This document shows positions 1 through 10,815 of a DNA stretch of 64,000 nucleotides, one piece after another. Origin of the DNA: Chondrilla cf. caribensis (taxonomy: Eukaryota > Porifera > Demospongiae > Chondrillida > Chondrillidae); contig OZ026547.1 in assembly GCA_964020155.1 (NCBI GenBank), forward strand, positions 4,199,595 to 4,263,594, read 5' to 3'. The notes beneath the pieces were generated by a model. It was not told the DNA's origin. It was given only the letters and a program-made list of their open reading frames with translations, and did not search any database. Numbering within the stretch: position 1 is the first letter of the stretch; each line of letters starts with the position of its first letter. The position numbers and the translations under genes were made by a program.

Positions 1-1131
1 TAATCTCAAATATCATTGAACAGGTATCACATGTGTACAATATTATAAAGTTGTCAATAATATTTGGGTTTACCGTTGAGTGATCACTAACATCTTGAAG
101 TGTAGGCAGATCACAAGGTTGCTGCACAATTCACACCTACATATTCATGCATATAGCATAGATCTATGCTAAGCCTTGATCTCTACATCCCAGAATCGCA
201 GCAGTATACAACAGTTTGTGCCCTGGGTGTGAACTAATTACTATGTGTGCTAGAGATCTCTACAACTCTCAATCAAGGTTGGCTGATAGGGACAGTCTAG
301 CTTTGTAGACTATTGTTGGTGTTGAAAATATATTATGTCATATTCATGTAATACTGATAATTGTGGCAGCCTTACTCCAAAGAAACACCTATGTCAATCA
401 ATGAGACATTGTCATTGAACAATTATAGTAAGATAGTTGGCAAGGAATGCCAGATGGAGGTACACTCACATGCAAACAGTTGTGGCATTCTATAGACAAC
501 AAACGCAAACAAGGTAATGGACCTTGAGCAGGCTGTGTGCATTGAGAGTATAATATGCATATAAGCATAATACTGTATATGTCTGTCATGATACACATCA
601 CTACATTATATCTACTACGTGGAAGTGAGACACAGTTTGAACTATAATAATCAGCTAGTATGGCATTATCAAATATACAATATACTTGAACTAGAAATTA
701 TAGTAAATTAGTACTAACTAGATATACAGGCATAGTATATGTAATCTCGAATATCATTGGAGTGTGAAACTGTACAATACTGAACCTTTTCATGGTAATT
801 ACCCATTGGCACCATGGACAACAACCACAATTTCAAGGAAATAACAGTAAAAATTAAGTGATAAAGCATCCCATAATATAATCACAGATAACAGAATCAC
901 ATGCAGATCAACGGACACAGGACATATGATGTAATGGTCTGTGTACTACTTGTCTCATGCCAACCTCATCTATTAGTGTACTTATTATCTGGCGATAATT
1001 AAAATCCTCTGCAAAAATGATAAATCGTGGATACATGATAAGGGTAAGGCTTAGACTACTCTATGGTATCACAACAGTTTGTTTACAACTGTCATTTATT
1101 ATGCTGCACAAAGTACATAACCAACATCAAG
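1..1131. repeat. Copy of a ~1 kb dispersed/tandem repeat family
   Basis: This stretch belongs to a family whose landmarks recur in order through the window. One landmark, TGTAGGCAGATCACAA, is seen near 98, 4,248, 36,253 and 37,880, with a variant near 3,311. Another, around TTGGCACCATGGA, is seen near 826, 4,848, 5,924, 36,855 and 38,591, with variants near 4,016 and 34,594. Copies differ by many substitutions and small indels. A minus-strand ORF of about 67 codons (398-601) recurs in altered form in other copies. No recognised protein domain is present. Confidence 0.75.
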
Positions 1132-2074
1132 GTGTACACAACCTACCAGTAGGTACAACACTCAGTACATACACAACCTACCAGTAGGTATAACACTCAG
1201 TACATACACAACCTACCAGTAGGTATAACACTCAGTACATACACAACATACCAGTAGGTATAACACTCAGTACATACACAACCTACCAGTAGGTATATCA
1301 CTCAGTACATACACAACCTACCAGTAGGTATAACACTCAGTACATACACAACATACCAGTAGGTATAACATTCAGTACATACACAACCTACCAGTAGGTA
1401 TAACATTCAGTACATACACAACCTACCAGTAGGTATAACACTCAGTACATACACAACCTACCAGTAGGTATAACACTCAGTACATACACAACATACCAGT
1501 AGGTATAACACTCAGTACATACACAACCTACCAGTAGGTATAACACTCAGTACATACACAACCTACCAGTAGGTATAACAACCAGTACATACACAACCTA
1601 CCAGTAGGTACAACACTCAGTACATACACAACCTACCAGTAGGTATAACACTCAGTACATACACAACCTACCAGTAGGTATAACACTCAGTACATACACA
1701 CCCTACCAGTAGGTACAACACTCAGTACATACACAACCTACCAGTAGGTATAACATTCAGTACATACACAACCTACCAGTAGGTACAACACTCAGTACAT
1801 ACACAACCTACCAGTAGGTATAACACTCAGTACATACACAACCTACCAGTAGGTATAACACTCAGTACATACACAACCTACCAGTAGGTATAACACTCAG
1901 TACACACACAACCTACCAGTAGGTATAACACTCAGTACATACACAACCTACCAGTAGGTATAACACTCAGTACATACACAACCTACCAGTAGGTATAACA
2001 CTCAGTGCATACACAATCTACCAGTAGGTATAACACTCAGTACATACGCAACCTACCAGTAGGTATAACACTCA
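1132..2074. repeat. 35-bp minisatellite array, about 27 units
   Basis: Near-perfect head-to-tail copies of a 35-bp unit. Each contains the inverted pair ACCTAC-CA-GTAGGT followed by ATAACACTCAGTACATAC. Variation is mostly single substitutions (CATACC for CTACC, ACAACA for ATAACA). There are no unique spacers, so this is not a CRISPR-like array. A second, shorter array of the same unit lies at 2,706-2,958. Degenerate single units occur near 4,160-4,200, 34,950 and 36,170, all within copies of the larger repeat family. Confidence 0.95.
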
Positions 2075-2602
2075 TTGTACCATGATGCGTGGACGTTTCC
2101 TTTGATGTGGTCAGGTCTCTCAATCGCTAACTACCCCATTACGTATTCATGGGGTGTATAACTTTCTCTCAAGATTTATAACTGACTCTGTTATACACCT
2201 TGTTAGTATCATTTGATCACTTATGAGCCGAAATGAAATTTCGCATTAATAGATCGAGCGAGATGGCTAGAGTTTCACTGGAAAGGGACGATCTGATCAC
2301 TCTCCTACTAAAGACGGTCGGGTTAGGTATCTACTGAATAGAGACATTTGGCCAGGTATCTAGTAGGTAGAGACTGACATGACAGCTTACTTCAAGATTT
2401 GTATCTTGTACCAAGCAGCTTGGCTCTCGAAACAATTCAGCCATTCGTATAGCTAACAGTCTTGAAAGTACATTAGGACGGTTAAGAATCGATTTTTCCA
2501 TATAACTTGAGAGAAAGAACAAGTTAAATGAAGACGGGCGATCAAAACAAGTAACCTACATCCTCAGGCTGCACCTTTGGATGTCTTGCATCATGGTACA
2601 AG
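2075..2602. other. Spacer between the two 35-bp arrays, no gene recognised
   Basis: About 530 bases that match neither the minisatellite nor the larger repeat family by eye. The only ORF is a short minus-strand one (2,331-2,522) without recognisable motifs or good start context. The spacer leads into the hairpin at 2,603-2,703. Confidence 0.5.
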
Positions 2603-2703
2603 ATAGTTATACAATGGGAACGGAAGTTTAGCGATCAACACCTGAGGGCTCCGCCTTTAGGTGTTTAAATTGCTAAACCTTCTGTTCCCATTGTATAACC
2701 TAT
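2603..2703. repeat. Imperfect 100-bp hairpin (inverted repeat)
   Basis: The left arm starts ATAGTTATACAATGGGAAC and the right arm ends GTTCCCATTGTATAACCTAT. The arms also pair inward through AAGTTTAGC/GCTAAACCT and ACACCTGAGG/CCTTTAGGTGT, leaving only a few bases of loop near 2,651-2,655. It lies directly against the second minisatellite array. It may be a foldback element end or a structured RNA; nothing in the sequence decides. Confidence 0.8.
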
Positions 2704-2705
2704 AC

Positions 2706-2958
2706 GTACATACACAACCTATCAGTAGGTATAACACTCAGTACATACACAACCTACCAGTAGGTATAACACTCAGTACATACACAACCTACCAGTAGGT
2801 ATAACACTCAGTACATACACAACCTACCAGTAGGTATAACACTCAGTACATACACAACATACCAGTAGGTATAACACTCAGTACATACACAACCTACCAG
2901 TAGGTATAACACTCAGTACATACACAACCTACCAGTAGGTATAACACTCAGTACATAC
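2706..2958. repeat. 35-bp minisatellite array, second block of about 7 units
   Basis: Same unit and phase as the array at 1,132-2,074, separated from it by about 630 bases. It ends where the sequence changes to ACTAACTTTGG. Confidence 0.95.
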
Positions 2959-3124
2959 TAACTTTGGTGTGAATGGCACACTTGTTATACACAATTTAGT
3001 ACAGATCCACAGGGATAGTAAACTCCTATGTTGCGTGAGGTAGGTCATAGCTAGCTAACAGTACACATAATACTTAGTATAATCTCAAATATCACTGCAT
3101 GTATCACATGTGGACAATTATGAA

Positions 3125-3300
3125 GTAGACTGGAACCTCTCTATTACAAACCTCTGAAATGTGAAAACCTCCATAATAAGGACACCATTCTGTCTCCCAG
3201 TGTAGCACTGTAGTGTATCAAATGACCTCTAAATTGAGGAAACCTCTGTAAAAAGGACTAAAAATAAAATCCCCTGTGTGTGTCCTTTATAGAGACTGTT
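3125..3300. mobile_element. Decayed pogo/Tc-mariner-like MITE remnant
   Basis: The piece begins GGAACCTCTCTATTACAAACC and carries repeated AACCTC, AATAAGGACACC and AAAAAGGAC words. This is the style of short pogo-type elements that begin with a GGAACCTCT-like terminus. No intact matching right end is visible, so it is probably truncated. The intact-looking relative is at 34,030-34,206. Confidence 0.4.
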
Positions 3301-6300
3301 GTCACTGATATAGGCAGATCACAATGTTGTAGAGCAATATAGACCTACATATATAATTAATGCATATGGCATAGATCCATGCTTGATCTTCACTATCCTA
3401 TATAGATTTGCGGCAGTCAGTGTTGTTTGGTTCATGGAACATAATGTGCTCTGTGTGTGAACTAATTGCTATGTGCTGGACTATCTCTACAACTGGCAAC
3501 CAAGATTGTCCGATAGGGATAGTCTAGCTTTATAGACAATCGGCCATGTTGAAAATTAAATTTTCTTATATTGTCACATGCCGATATAATACCAATATTT
3601 GTGGCAACGTTACTGCAAACAAACCCTATGTCAAACATTAAGCCATGGTCATTGAACAACAGTAGGATAGTTGGCAAGGAATGCCAGATGGAGGTACACT
3701 CACATGCAAGCCGTTTGTAGCAAACAACTTAAAGGACCTCGAGCATGCTGTGTGCATTGAGAGTATATGCATATAAGCATAATACTGTATATGACTGTCA
3801 TGATACACATCACTACATTATATCTACTATGTGGAAGTGAGACACAGTTTGAACTATAATAATCAGCTAGTGTGGCAGTATATAATTTACAGTTTACTAG
3901 TAACTAGAAATAGTACAATAATACTAGCTAGATATACAGACATAGCATATGTAATCTCAAATATTACTGGAGTGTGAAACTGTACGATACTGAACTTTTT
4001 CATGGTAATTACCCATTGGCACCATGAACAACAACCACGATTTCAAGGAAATAACAGTAAATATTAATTGACAAAGCATCCCATAATGTAATCACAGATA
4101 ACGGGATCACATGCAGATCAACAGTTACAGGACATAGTATACGCCAAGTACAAAGGTACATCAAGGCGTACACAACCTACAAGTAGGCTTAACACTCAGT
4201 ACATACATTATCTTTGCTACGTTTATATTTTATATATTGTTTGATGTGTAGGCAGATCACAATGCTGTAGAGCAATTTAGGCCTACATAATATATTCATG
4301 CATATGGCATAGACTCCATGCTTGATCTTTACTACTTCAGATTTGCAGCAGTCAGTGTTGATTGGTGTAACATCATGTTCTCTGTGTGTGAACTAATTGC
4401 TATGTGATGGACAGTCTCTACAAGTCAACCAGGTTGCCTGAGGGGGACAGTCTAGCTTTCTAGACTATCCGCCATCATGTTGAACATTTCTTATAATATT
4501 ATTGTCACATGTTGATATACGTAATGACAATAATTGTGGCAGCTGCAAACAAACCCTATGTCAATCATTAAGCCATTGTCATTGTAGGCTAGGTGGCAAG
4601 GAATGCCAGATAGAGGTACACTCACCAGCCGTTGTGGCATTCAGTAGTCAACAAACACATACAAGTTAATGGACAGTCGAGCAGGTTGTGTACATGTAGA
4701 GTATATGTACATAAGCATAATACTGTATATGACTGTCATGATACACATCACTACATTATATCTACTACATGGAAGTGAGGTATAGTTTGAACTATAATAA
4801 TCAGCCAGTGTGGCACTGATAATGAACTTTTCATGGCAATTACCCATTGGCACCATGGACCACAACCCCAATTTTCAAGGAAATAACATAAAAAATTAAG
4901 TGACTATGCATCCCATATTCTATTAATAAGAAGAAGGATTTTGTTTCAAAAATGGCTCAAGACCCATAAGCGTATAATGAAGTATCCAATTAATGGTCCA
5001 TGTTGGAACTGGAATCACATGCAGATTAATAGATCCATAGAACAAGCAATGTGATGGTATTTGTACTGCTTTTGCATGACCACCTCATCTACTAATGCAC
5101 TACATATTGCAGGGCAATCTCATGCATCTACTGGTACACTACCTGTCTCAAGCATGAGAAGGTCATGCATTTACGAGTTTACTAATCGTTTTATATTATG
5201 ACAAAATCGATTACAATAACTACGACACTATAAAGGGCAAGGTGTTACAGTATATTGAATTTCATTACAAATGGTTATAGGTTTATGCTAAATACGAGAT
5301 GTTACTATACAACTACCCCAATTATTATGCTCGTAAATCTTTACATCCCAGATTTCCAGCAGTAAGTGTTGATTCCAGAACAGCTTGTGCCCTGGGTGTG
5401 AACTAATTACTATGTGTGCTAGAGATCTCTACAACTCTCAACCAAGGTTGGCTGATAGGGACAGTCTAGCTTTGTAGACTATTGTTGGTGTTGAACATAT
5501 ATCATGTCATATTCATGTAATACTGATAATTGTGGCAGCCTTACTCCAAAGAAACACCTATGTCAATCAATAAGACATTGTCATTGAACAATAGTAGGAT
5601 AGTTGGCAAGGAATACCAGATTGACGTACACCCACCAGATGTTGTGGCATTCTGTAGACAACACATGCATGCAAGTTAATGGACCTTGAGCAGGCTGTGT
5701 ACATTGAGAGCATAATACAGTAAATGACTGTCATGATAAACATCATTACATTATATCTACTACGTGGAATTCGAAGTACACTGTCAACAATAATAATCAG
5801 CCAATGTGGCACCATATATAATTTACAGTTTACTAGTAACTACAAATAGTAAAAAATATGTAATCTCAAATATCACGCAGGAAACTGTACGATACTGAAC
5901 CTTTTCATGGTAATTACCCATTGGCACCATGGACAATAACCACGAGTCAAGGAAATAACAGTAAAAATTAAGTGATAAAGTATCCCATAATCTATTCACA
6001 AGAATATGGATTTTGTATCAAAAATGGCTCAAGGCTGAAGTACTGAATTATCTGATGATGTAATCTATTCACAAAGATATGAAATTTTCTTCACAAAATT
6101 AATGGTTCATGTTGGAACTGGAATCACATGCAGATTAATAGATCCATAGAACAAGTAAAGTGATTGTATTTGTACTGCTTTTGCATGACCACCTCAACTA
6201 CTAATGCACTACATATTGCAGGGCAATCTCATGCATCTACTGGTACACTACCTGTCTCAAGCATGAGAAGCTCATACATTTACGAGCATAATAATTGTTA

Positions 6301-6530
6301 CATATATGACAAAATTGTTTACAAAGAAATATATGACTAGTGGCAAAGACTAGGTTTAGGTTAACTTTGAGATGTTACATAATTATACAACTACCCCAAT
6401 TATATATACCTTTCAAATACAAATACACTCCCACATAATTAATATACATGTACAATATTAATAGTTAATACACTGCTATATAGGGAGGACATAGAAATAC
6501 TGTAATAGCAAATACTTGTATACCTGGTCA
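3301..6530. repeat. Three further diverged copies of the ~1 kb repeat family
   Basis: Copies run at roughly 3,301-4,200, 4,240-5,290 and 5,330-6,530. They are recognised by the recurring AAGGAATGCCAGAT / GGTACACTCAC segment, the CATTATATCTACTA segment and the TTGGCACCATGG segment. Minus-strand ORFs of 76-82 codons at 4,641-4,871 and 5,567-5,815 are related to the one at 398-601. I see no gene of known type. Confidence 0.7.
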
Positions 6531-6591
6531 AATTCCCATTGTATGTCCAATTAGGATTTTCACATTACTCAAGTATACATGATATGCATAT

Positions 6592-6772
<181 letters not shown>

Positions 6773-6883
6773 CAACAGGTACCCCAACTCCCGCTGTTCA
6801 CCAGTAACAGAGAAGGGGGCGTTTGCACCAGACCCATTTCCACCTTTGACATAAGGAAGCCATCGATCAGGAAAAGGGGGAGG

Positions 6884-7240
6884 CTACGCGAGACTATGCC
6901 TGGCAGAGTCTACTGCAGTCATAATAATATTACACACGAGTTTTACCTGAACAAAAGTAGCGATGTATATGTGGAAGACAACAACATTTCCATCATCTCT
7001 CCTCTCAGGTTCTTTTTCTGGCGTCCACTGATAGGCATAGGTCTTCAGAACTCCGCGAAATCTTCGAAAAACATTAGAACAGAGGAGTCGGGTAATACTG
7101 GACATCTAAGAAATCGCTCATACAGTAAGGAGGGATCTATCCCGATTCTTTCTACCTTAGGAAAAGTAGTAGTCTTCCATGCGGCCTTCCTCTTCCAAAG
7201 AAACCGTCTCTTCGAATTCCTCGTCGAGTTATAAAACTTT
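6884..7240 (-). CDS. Candidate coding exon(s) of unknown function, copy 1
   Basis: Several frames are open here. On the minus strand one reading gives an acidic segment ending MEDYYFS. Another gives YAYQWTPEKEPER...VVVFHIYIATFVQ ending at a CAG|GTAAAA donor (about 6,945). A third runs through PSLLYERFLRCPVL to a stop near 7,045. The related copy at 39,380-39,857 differs by indels of 6 and 3 bases, multiples of three, so every frame stays open. A more decayed third copy at 37,657-37,911 keeps IYIATF-like residues and a CAG|GTAAGG donor. The plus strand is open too (113 codons from the ATG at 6,896). I do not recognise the protein and cannot choose the frame. Confidence 0.35.
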
Positions 7241-8230
7241 GAGCATAGACGCCCAAGGCGGCAATTACTGGACTTTAGGTTGGACGTCTTGTAGCTGTTC
7301 ATACTTACGTTCATTTTCCAATGTTTTAAATGCTATAACTGATTTGTCTCAGGTACATTTAGTTGTTACTATCAGCTGAAACCCACAAATTGTGTAGACA
7401 ATATCCACGTAACTTAGTGAAGTAATAATTATTGTGCTAACCATAGAAAATTCTGGTGTCCAAAATCACCTTCATCAAATATTGGTCTAGACCCTACTAT
7501 TCATCTTCTCGGTCTGAGCATAGTTACATAATACTAGGATATATTATATAGTAGGATTTGAGTAGTCTGGAAGGCTATAACACTTAGTCATCCTTCAATG
7601 ATATTCTCCTGCTCTTGTGATGAAGTCATTACTTGATTCATGGGACAATTATCATAATCACTCGTGAATGCAGTTCAGGACCTCCCCAGCCCTTGATCTG
7701 CGAAGAACTGTGTGACCACTAGAAATTTACACTGAAAACATGCCCTGCTTTCAGTTACACCAATATGATCATGTCATATACACATGCCTGTGTAGATGGA
7801 TGTATTCATTCTGAAACATGCCATTGGGCTTTGCAGTATAATTTAATTCAATCCCATTAAGAGATAATTTAAAGCTTATTTCATAACATCTGAAACAGCC
7901 TCTGTCAAATGTCTGTCATGGACTGAACCTCACTCAGATTCATAACATTTATTCAGCCCACTACATGCACCAAGTGAGTAACCTGAAAGGAATTGATCAA
8001 TGAAAAATGATTACCGTACAGTGTGATGGAATTCAGCCTAATTTTATCTCCTCCTATGTATTTCATACCATGTATGCAGGCAGTACCGCATAATATGATA
8101 AGTGCTAGTTTACCTTCTCTAATTTTCCTTGAAGAAAGTAGGAAGTACATGATCATTTAATATCTAATTGCATCCCATAATGATGACGTATTGTTTCGGG
8201 ATGTAATTTTAAGTTACATTTGATCAAGTC
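7241..8230. other. Upstream region of galectin copy 1, no gene seen
   Basis: AT-rich sequence closely matched by 39,830-40,825. The minus ORF 7,953-8,156 has no recognisable motif. Only the last part (from about 8,040) is shared with the third copy, so the galectin promoter proper probably lies in the last 200 bases. Confidence 0.5.
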
Positions 8231-8238
8231 TATAAAAA
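8231..8238 (+). promoter_or_regulatory. TATA box of galectin copy 1
   Basis: TATAAAAA sits 68 bases before the first ATG of exon 1. It is preserved at 40,826 and 57,672 in the other two copies. Confidence 0.8.
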
Positions 8239-8298
8239 GCCGTTGTCACTGGACTGCAAGTAGTTGCAGAGGAATTTGCTGTCAAAGTGAGCCATATC

Positions 8299-8510
8299 AT
8301 GACCATGGTGCTACTGGTATATTGGATGCATTGTGATATAATGTGTCTATTCTTCTCTCTAGTCACACCGTCTGTACTAACTACCGAGGTCATTTTGAAG
8401 TATAAAAGCTCCTTACTGAATTATAATTTGAAAGTGAGTAATATATGTATTTTATTTATGACTTACGTACATTGAATTGATCTTACAGACTGTCTTCATT
8501 GTCTCCATTG
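8299..8510 (+). other. 5' exon and 22-nt mini-exon of galectin copy 1 (uORF)
   Basis: An ATG at 8,299 opens 45 codons of a hydrophobic, leader-like peptide (MTMVLLVYWMHCD...) up to a donor AAA|GTGAGT at 8,434. A possible 22-nt exon follows at 8,489-8,510, between TTACAG and GTTAGT. Spliced to the next acceptor (9,010), the frame reads on for four codons to TAA at 9,021-9,023, two bases before the galectin ATG. By this model the exon is a 56-codon upstream ORF rather than part of the lectin. All three copies keep the same structure. Splicing is inferred from consensus sites only. Confidence 0.55.
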
Positions 8511-9025
8511 GTTAGTATATTCTGAACAATGTTCTCCCCACGCCAAATGTTCAATGATGTCGAAAATAAAGTTGTTCAGTATTCAGTATAAATGTCAAAA
8601 CCACTGGATGTGGAATAGTGCCCTGCTACGACTAGGAACAATGTTACTGCTTCCAGTTAGCTAGTTAGTTAGTTAGTTAGTTAGATTGATTACCTTCAAT
8701 CTATCTAAATAATTTACTATAGCTGTGTGTAGTTGGCACAATTAAGTAATTTGATATTTCACAGCAATAAGTTCCCCGAATTGGTCTTACATCTCATGAT
8801 AACATCCCTTTGCTTCAGATCACAATAACAATATCTTACCATATTTCTGCTTTAAAGTTAGCTAATAATATCATCTGATATAATATTCTCTGCAAAGTCT
8901 GCAATGCACCATAGTATATAGGGATATCAAAATGGACAGCCACAATGATGTCCATTTGTAACATACGTACATTCAATTGAAATTACTTGTGTTTCCTGCC
9001 CCCTTACAGTTTGGACAGCTTAACT

Positions 9026-9523
9026 ATGCCATCCTTCATCATGTTGGGATTCCTCATCGTTGCCTTTGCTGCAACAGCCACTATGTGTACTAAGGTGTAT
9101 GCGATAGATCTTTGGAAATTCGATGTGGGAAATGCAGTCGTAGGCACCTATACTGTTCCAAGTTCTTCTCGCACGAATATAAATCTGCAGGATGGCACTG
9201 GGCGCGTTGTTCTTCACGTTGACTACCGCAGAGATTGGACTTACCAAGGCAAGAGATGGCAAAACACTATTCTTGTCATCACCGGTAACGCGGATGGAAC
9301 CTGGGATTGGGGGAATGCAAAGACAATTAAAAATAAGAACTACGTAACTGGAACTGACATAACTTTTAAAATTGTAGCAAAAGATAATGACTTTGAAATC
9401 ATAGTTAACCATGAGTCAATTACATCCATTGGTTACGTTGTTCCTGTGAACACTATGTCAAGAGCGTATATGGAGACCGAAGCTGCCGATTGCGAGCTCA
9501 AATCACTTGGAGTCGAGATATAA
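9026..9523 (+). CDS. Galectin-like secreted protein, copy 1 (165 aa)
   Basis: The ATG at 9,026 follows a TTACAG acceptor at 9,004-9,009 and begins a clear signal peptide (about residues 1-26, ending KVYA), so the protein should enter the secretory pathway. The mature part reads as a galectin-type beta-sandwich: a strand with INLQ, then VVLHVDYRRDW (an H-x-D-x-R version of the family's H-x-N-x-R), QNTILV, GTWDWGN where the family has its Trp, and FEIIVNHESI, which corresponds to the usual F-x-V-x-V-N-G strand. Classical galectins lack signal peptides, so secretion is a difference. The Glu/Arg that normally complete the sugar site are not evident, so binding may be altered. Compared with copies 2 and 3 it has K for Q, D for N and several changes near FKIVAKDND. 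The family call rests on motif pattern only. Confidence 0.65.
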   Translation: MPSFIMLGFLIVAFAATATMCTKVYAIDLWKFDVGNAVVGTYTVPSSSRTNINLQDGTGRVVLHVDYRRDWTYQGKRWQNTILVITGNADGTWDWGNAKTIKNKNYVTGTDITFKIVAKDNDFEIIVNHESITSIGYVVPVNTMSRAYMETEAADCELKSLGVEI

Positions 9524-9945
9524 GCAAATGAATTTCCAGATAATCAACTCTATTTCAGAATTAACAATAATGGTCATTATTTTTTATCAAACATTTATCT
9601 TAAGGTTCCCTTTAGCTGGTGGGAATTATTGAACTCTATTACTCACTTATATCGAACTCATTCATATCTTATTATACTCTGCTAATTGAATTTGCTTTAA
9701 AAATGACAAAATGCATGCTTTATCAAAAACGGAGCTTCTTAATATTAGGACAAGATTGAAAACACAAACGCCACCACACTCGACTAACTCGAAGACGGAT
9801 AATATGGCCCTTAGATACTCTATACGTAGTATAGAGTATAGAGTGTCTATGCATGGTCCATGTACACAATACTCTAGTATTCGAACTTCGTTATACTTCG
9901 ATCCGGCCCACGTGCGAGTCCATGGAACACATGATTATTGGAAAA
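9524..9945. other. 3' flank of galectin copy 1, then unrelated sequence
   Basis: Similarity to the other galectin copies continues to about 9,718 (AAAATGACAAAATGCATGC) and stops abruptly, so this is a duplication breakpoint. The following bases contain the palindrome ACTCTATACGTAGTATAGAGT-like word near 9,816-9,838. The plus ORF crossing it (9,711-10,049) has no recognised domain. Confidence 0.6.
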
Positions 9946-10049
9946 TGGCGACCGTTAGACTTGTAGAGGAACTAGAGGATGTGAATGTCTATGTTTTCCT
10001 CCATCATAAAAGAAGAAGAGAGAATCGATGCAGTATCATGCACACGTAG
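9946..10049 (+). CDS. Short ORF, unknown
   Basis: AAAATGGCGACC gives a good start context for a 34-codon ORF (MATVRLVEELED...HHKRRRENRCS). It has an acidic start and a basic arginine cluster. It could be a first exon or part of a decayed DNA transposon. Nothing downstream confirms either, and I cannot assign a function. Confidence 0.2.
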
Positions 10050-10090
10050 GAAACGGCACTCACTGAAACGACGTCTAAGTTCCTAAGTTC

Positions 10091-10543
10091 TTATAATCCG
10101 CGCGCAACACATTTTTCCCCGCCATGAGGCGCTGGTCTTTTTCGAGCTGCTTGTTTGCGTTTGTAGACAGAACATTGAAGAGCATTTTGTTGGAACTGTA
10201 CATTTGATGATTTCGGAGACCCTTTTCTCTTTGCCGTCATAGTCAACACCACAGGATGGGTCTGGTTCGGGCTGTCTATACAGATGGTAGCGTGACTAAA
10301 TTGGACGTCGACATTGGCTGGTAAGTAGATCCACGGAACATCTTCTTCGATGTGAGCTGCTCGTTGCACATTGATAATATTGTACTTGCATCCTGGTTGA
10401 CAAGTAGAATAGAGTAAAAACTGTGCATGCATAAGCCATGTAGCTTTAAGATGTAAGATCTCATGTCTATAGTCATTTCGTTGCCATGTATTTAACGTGG
10501 ATTGCCGTTTTGCTGGGTCTGGCACCACGACCCTACTATCCAT
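10091..10543 (-). CDS. Unassigned 150-codon ORF
   Basis: It starts at a real ATG (10,541-10,543) and is open for 150 codons in AT-rich DNA, which is longer than chance ORFs here apart from those in simple repeats. The C-terminus is basic (KRKQAARKRPAPHGG), suggesting nuclear or nucleic-acid contact if translated. There are four cysteines, two of them close together (CQPGC), but no motif I recognise. It lies between the orphan leader exon (11,834-11,915, same strand) and galectin copy 1. I see no convincing acceptor that would join it to that leader. Confidence 0.3.
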   Translation of the reverse strand: MDSRVVVPDPAKRQSTLNTWQRNDYRHEILHLKATWLMHAQFLLYSTCQPGCKYNIINVQRAAHIEEDVPWIYLPANVDVQFSHATICIDSPNQTHPVVLTMTAKRKGSPKSSNVQFQQNALQCSVYKRKQAARKRPAPHGGEKCVARGL

Positions 10544-10656
10544 AGTGTATGCCAGTATTATACATACTAATAGGAAATCTACTACTTCCGACTAACATGT
10601 GTATTCCGGTCTATTATCTATGCTCATCAAGATGTTATACATGGAACACATGCAAG

Positions 10657-10664
10657 CACACACA

Positions 10665-10738
<74 letters not shown>
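10657..10738. repeat. (CA)n microsatellite
   Basis: About 80 bases of CA with one early CATA interruption. Confidence 0.97.
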
Positions 10739-10741
<3 letters not shown>

Positions 10742-10763
10742 TATACAATTGACTTGGACGAAG

Positions 10764-10815
10764 TTACTCGTTTGGCGCCCATTTTAATCACATAATCAGT
10801 ATGTTCGTTTGTGGA
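10764..10815. promoter_or_regulatory. Partial copy of the promoter sequence at 55,823
   Basis: CTCGTTTGGCGCCCATTTT and the following ATCA...GATCAGTATG-like bases match 55,823-55,862. The match resumes at TTCGTTTGTGGAAG. The copy here lacks the intervening segment that carries the GCGCATGCGCA palindrome at 55,869-55,879. It probably represents a displaced, damaged promoter fragment. Confidence 0.5.

Noticed and set aside
2603..2703. tRNA-like gene
   Set aside because: It folds as one long hairpin and has no recognisable A/B boxes or cloverleaf.
1132..2958. CRISPR-like direct repeats
   Set aside because: Units are contiguous 35-bp minisatellite copies with no unique spacers, in a eukaryotic sequence.
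8987..9025. Longer N-terminus for the galectin-like protein (extra 13 codons)
   Set aside because: It begins without ATG inside the predicted intron, upstream of the TTACAG acceptor; the ATG at 9,026 starts the signal peptide.
9020..9412. 130-codon antisense ORF present in all three galectin copies
   Set aside because: Shadow of the galectin coding exon; its conservation follows from the recent duplications.
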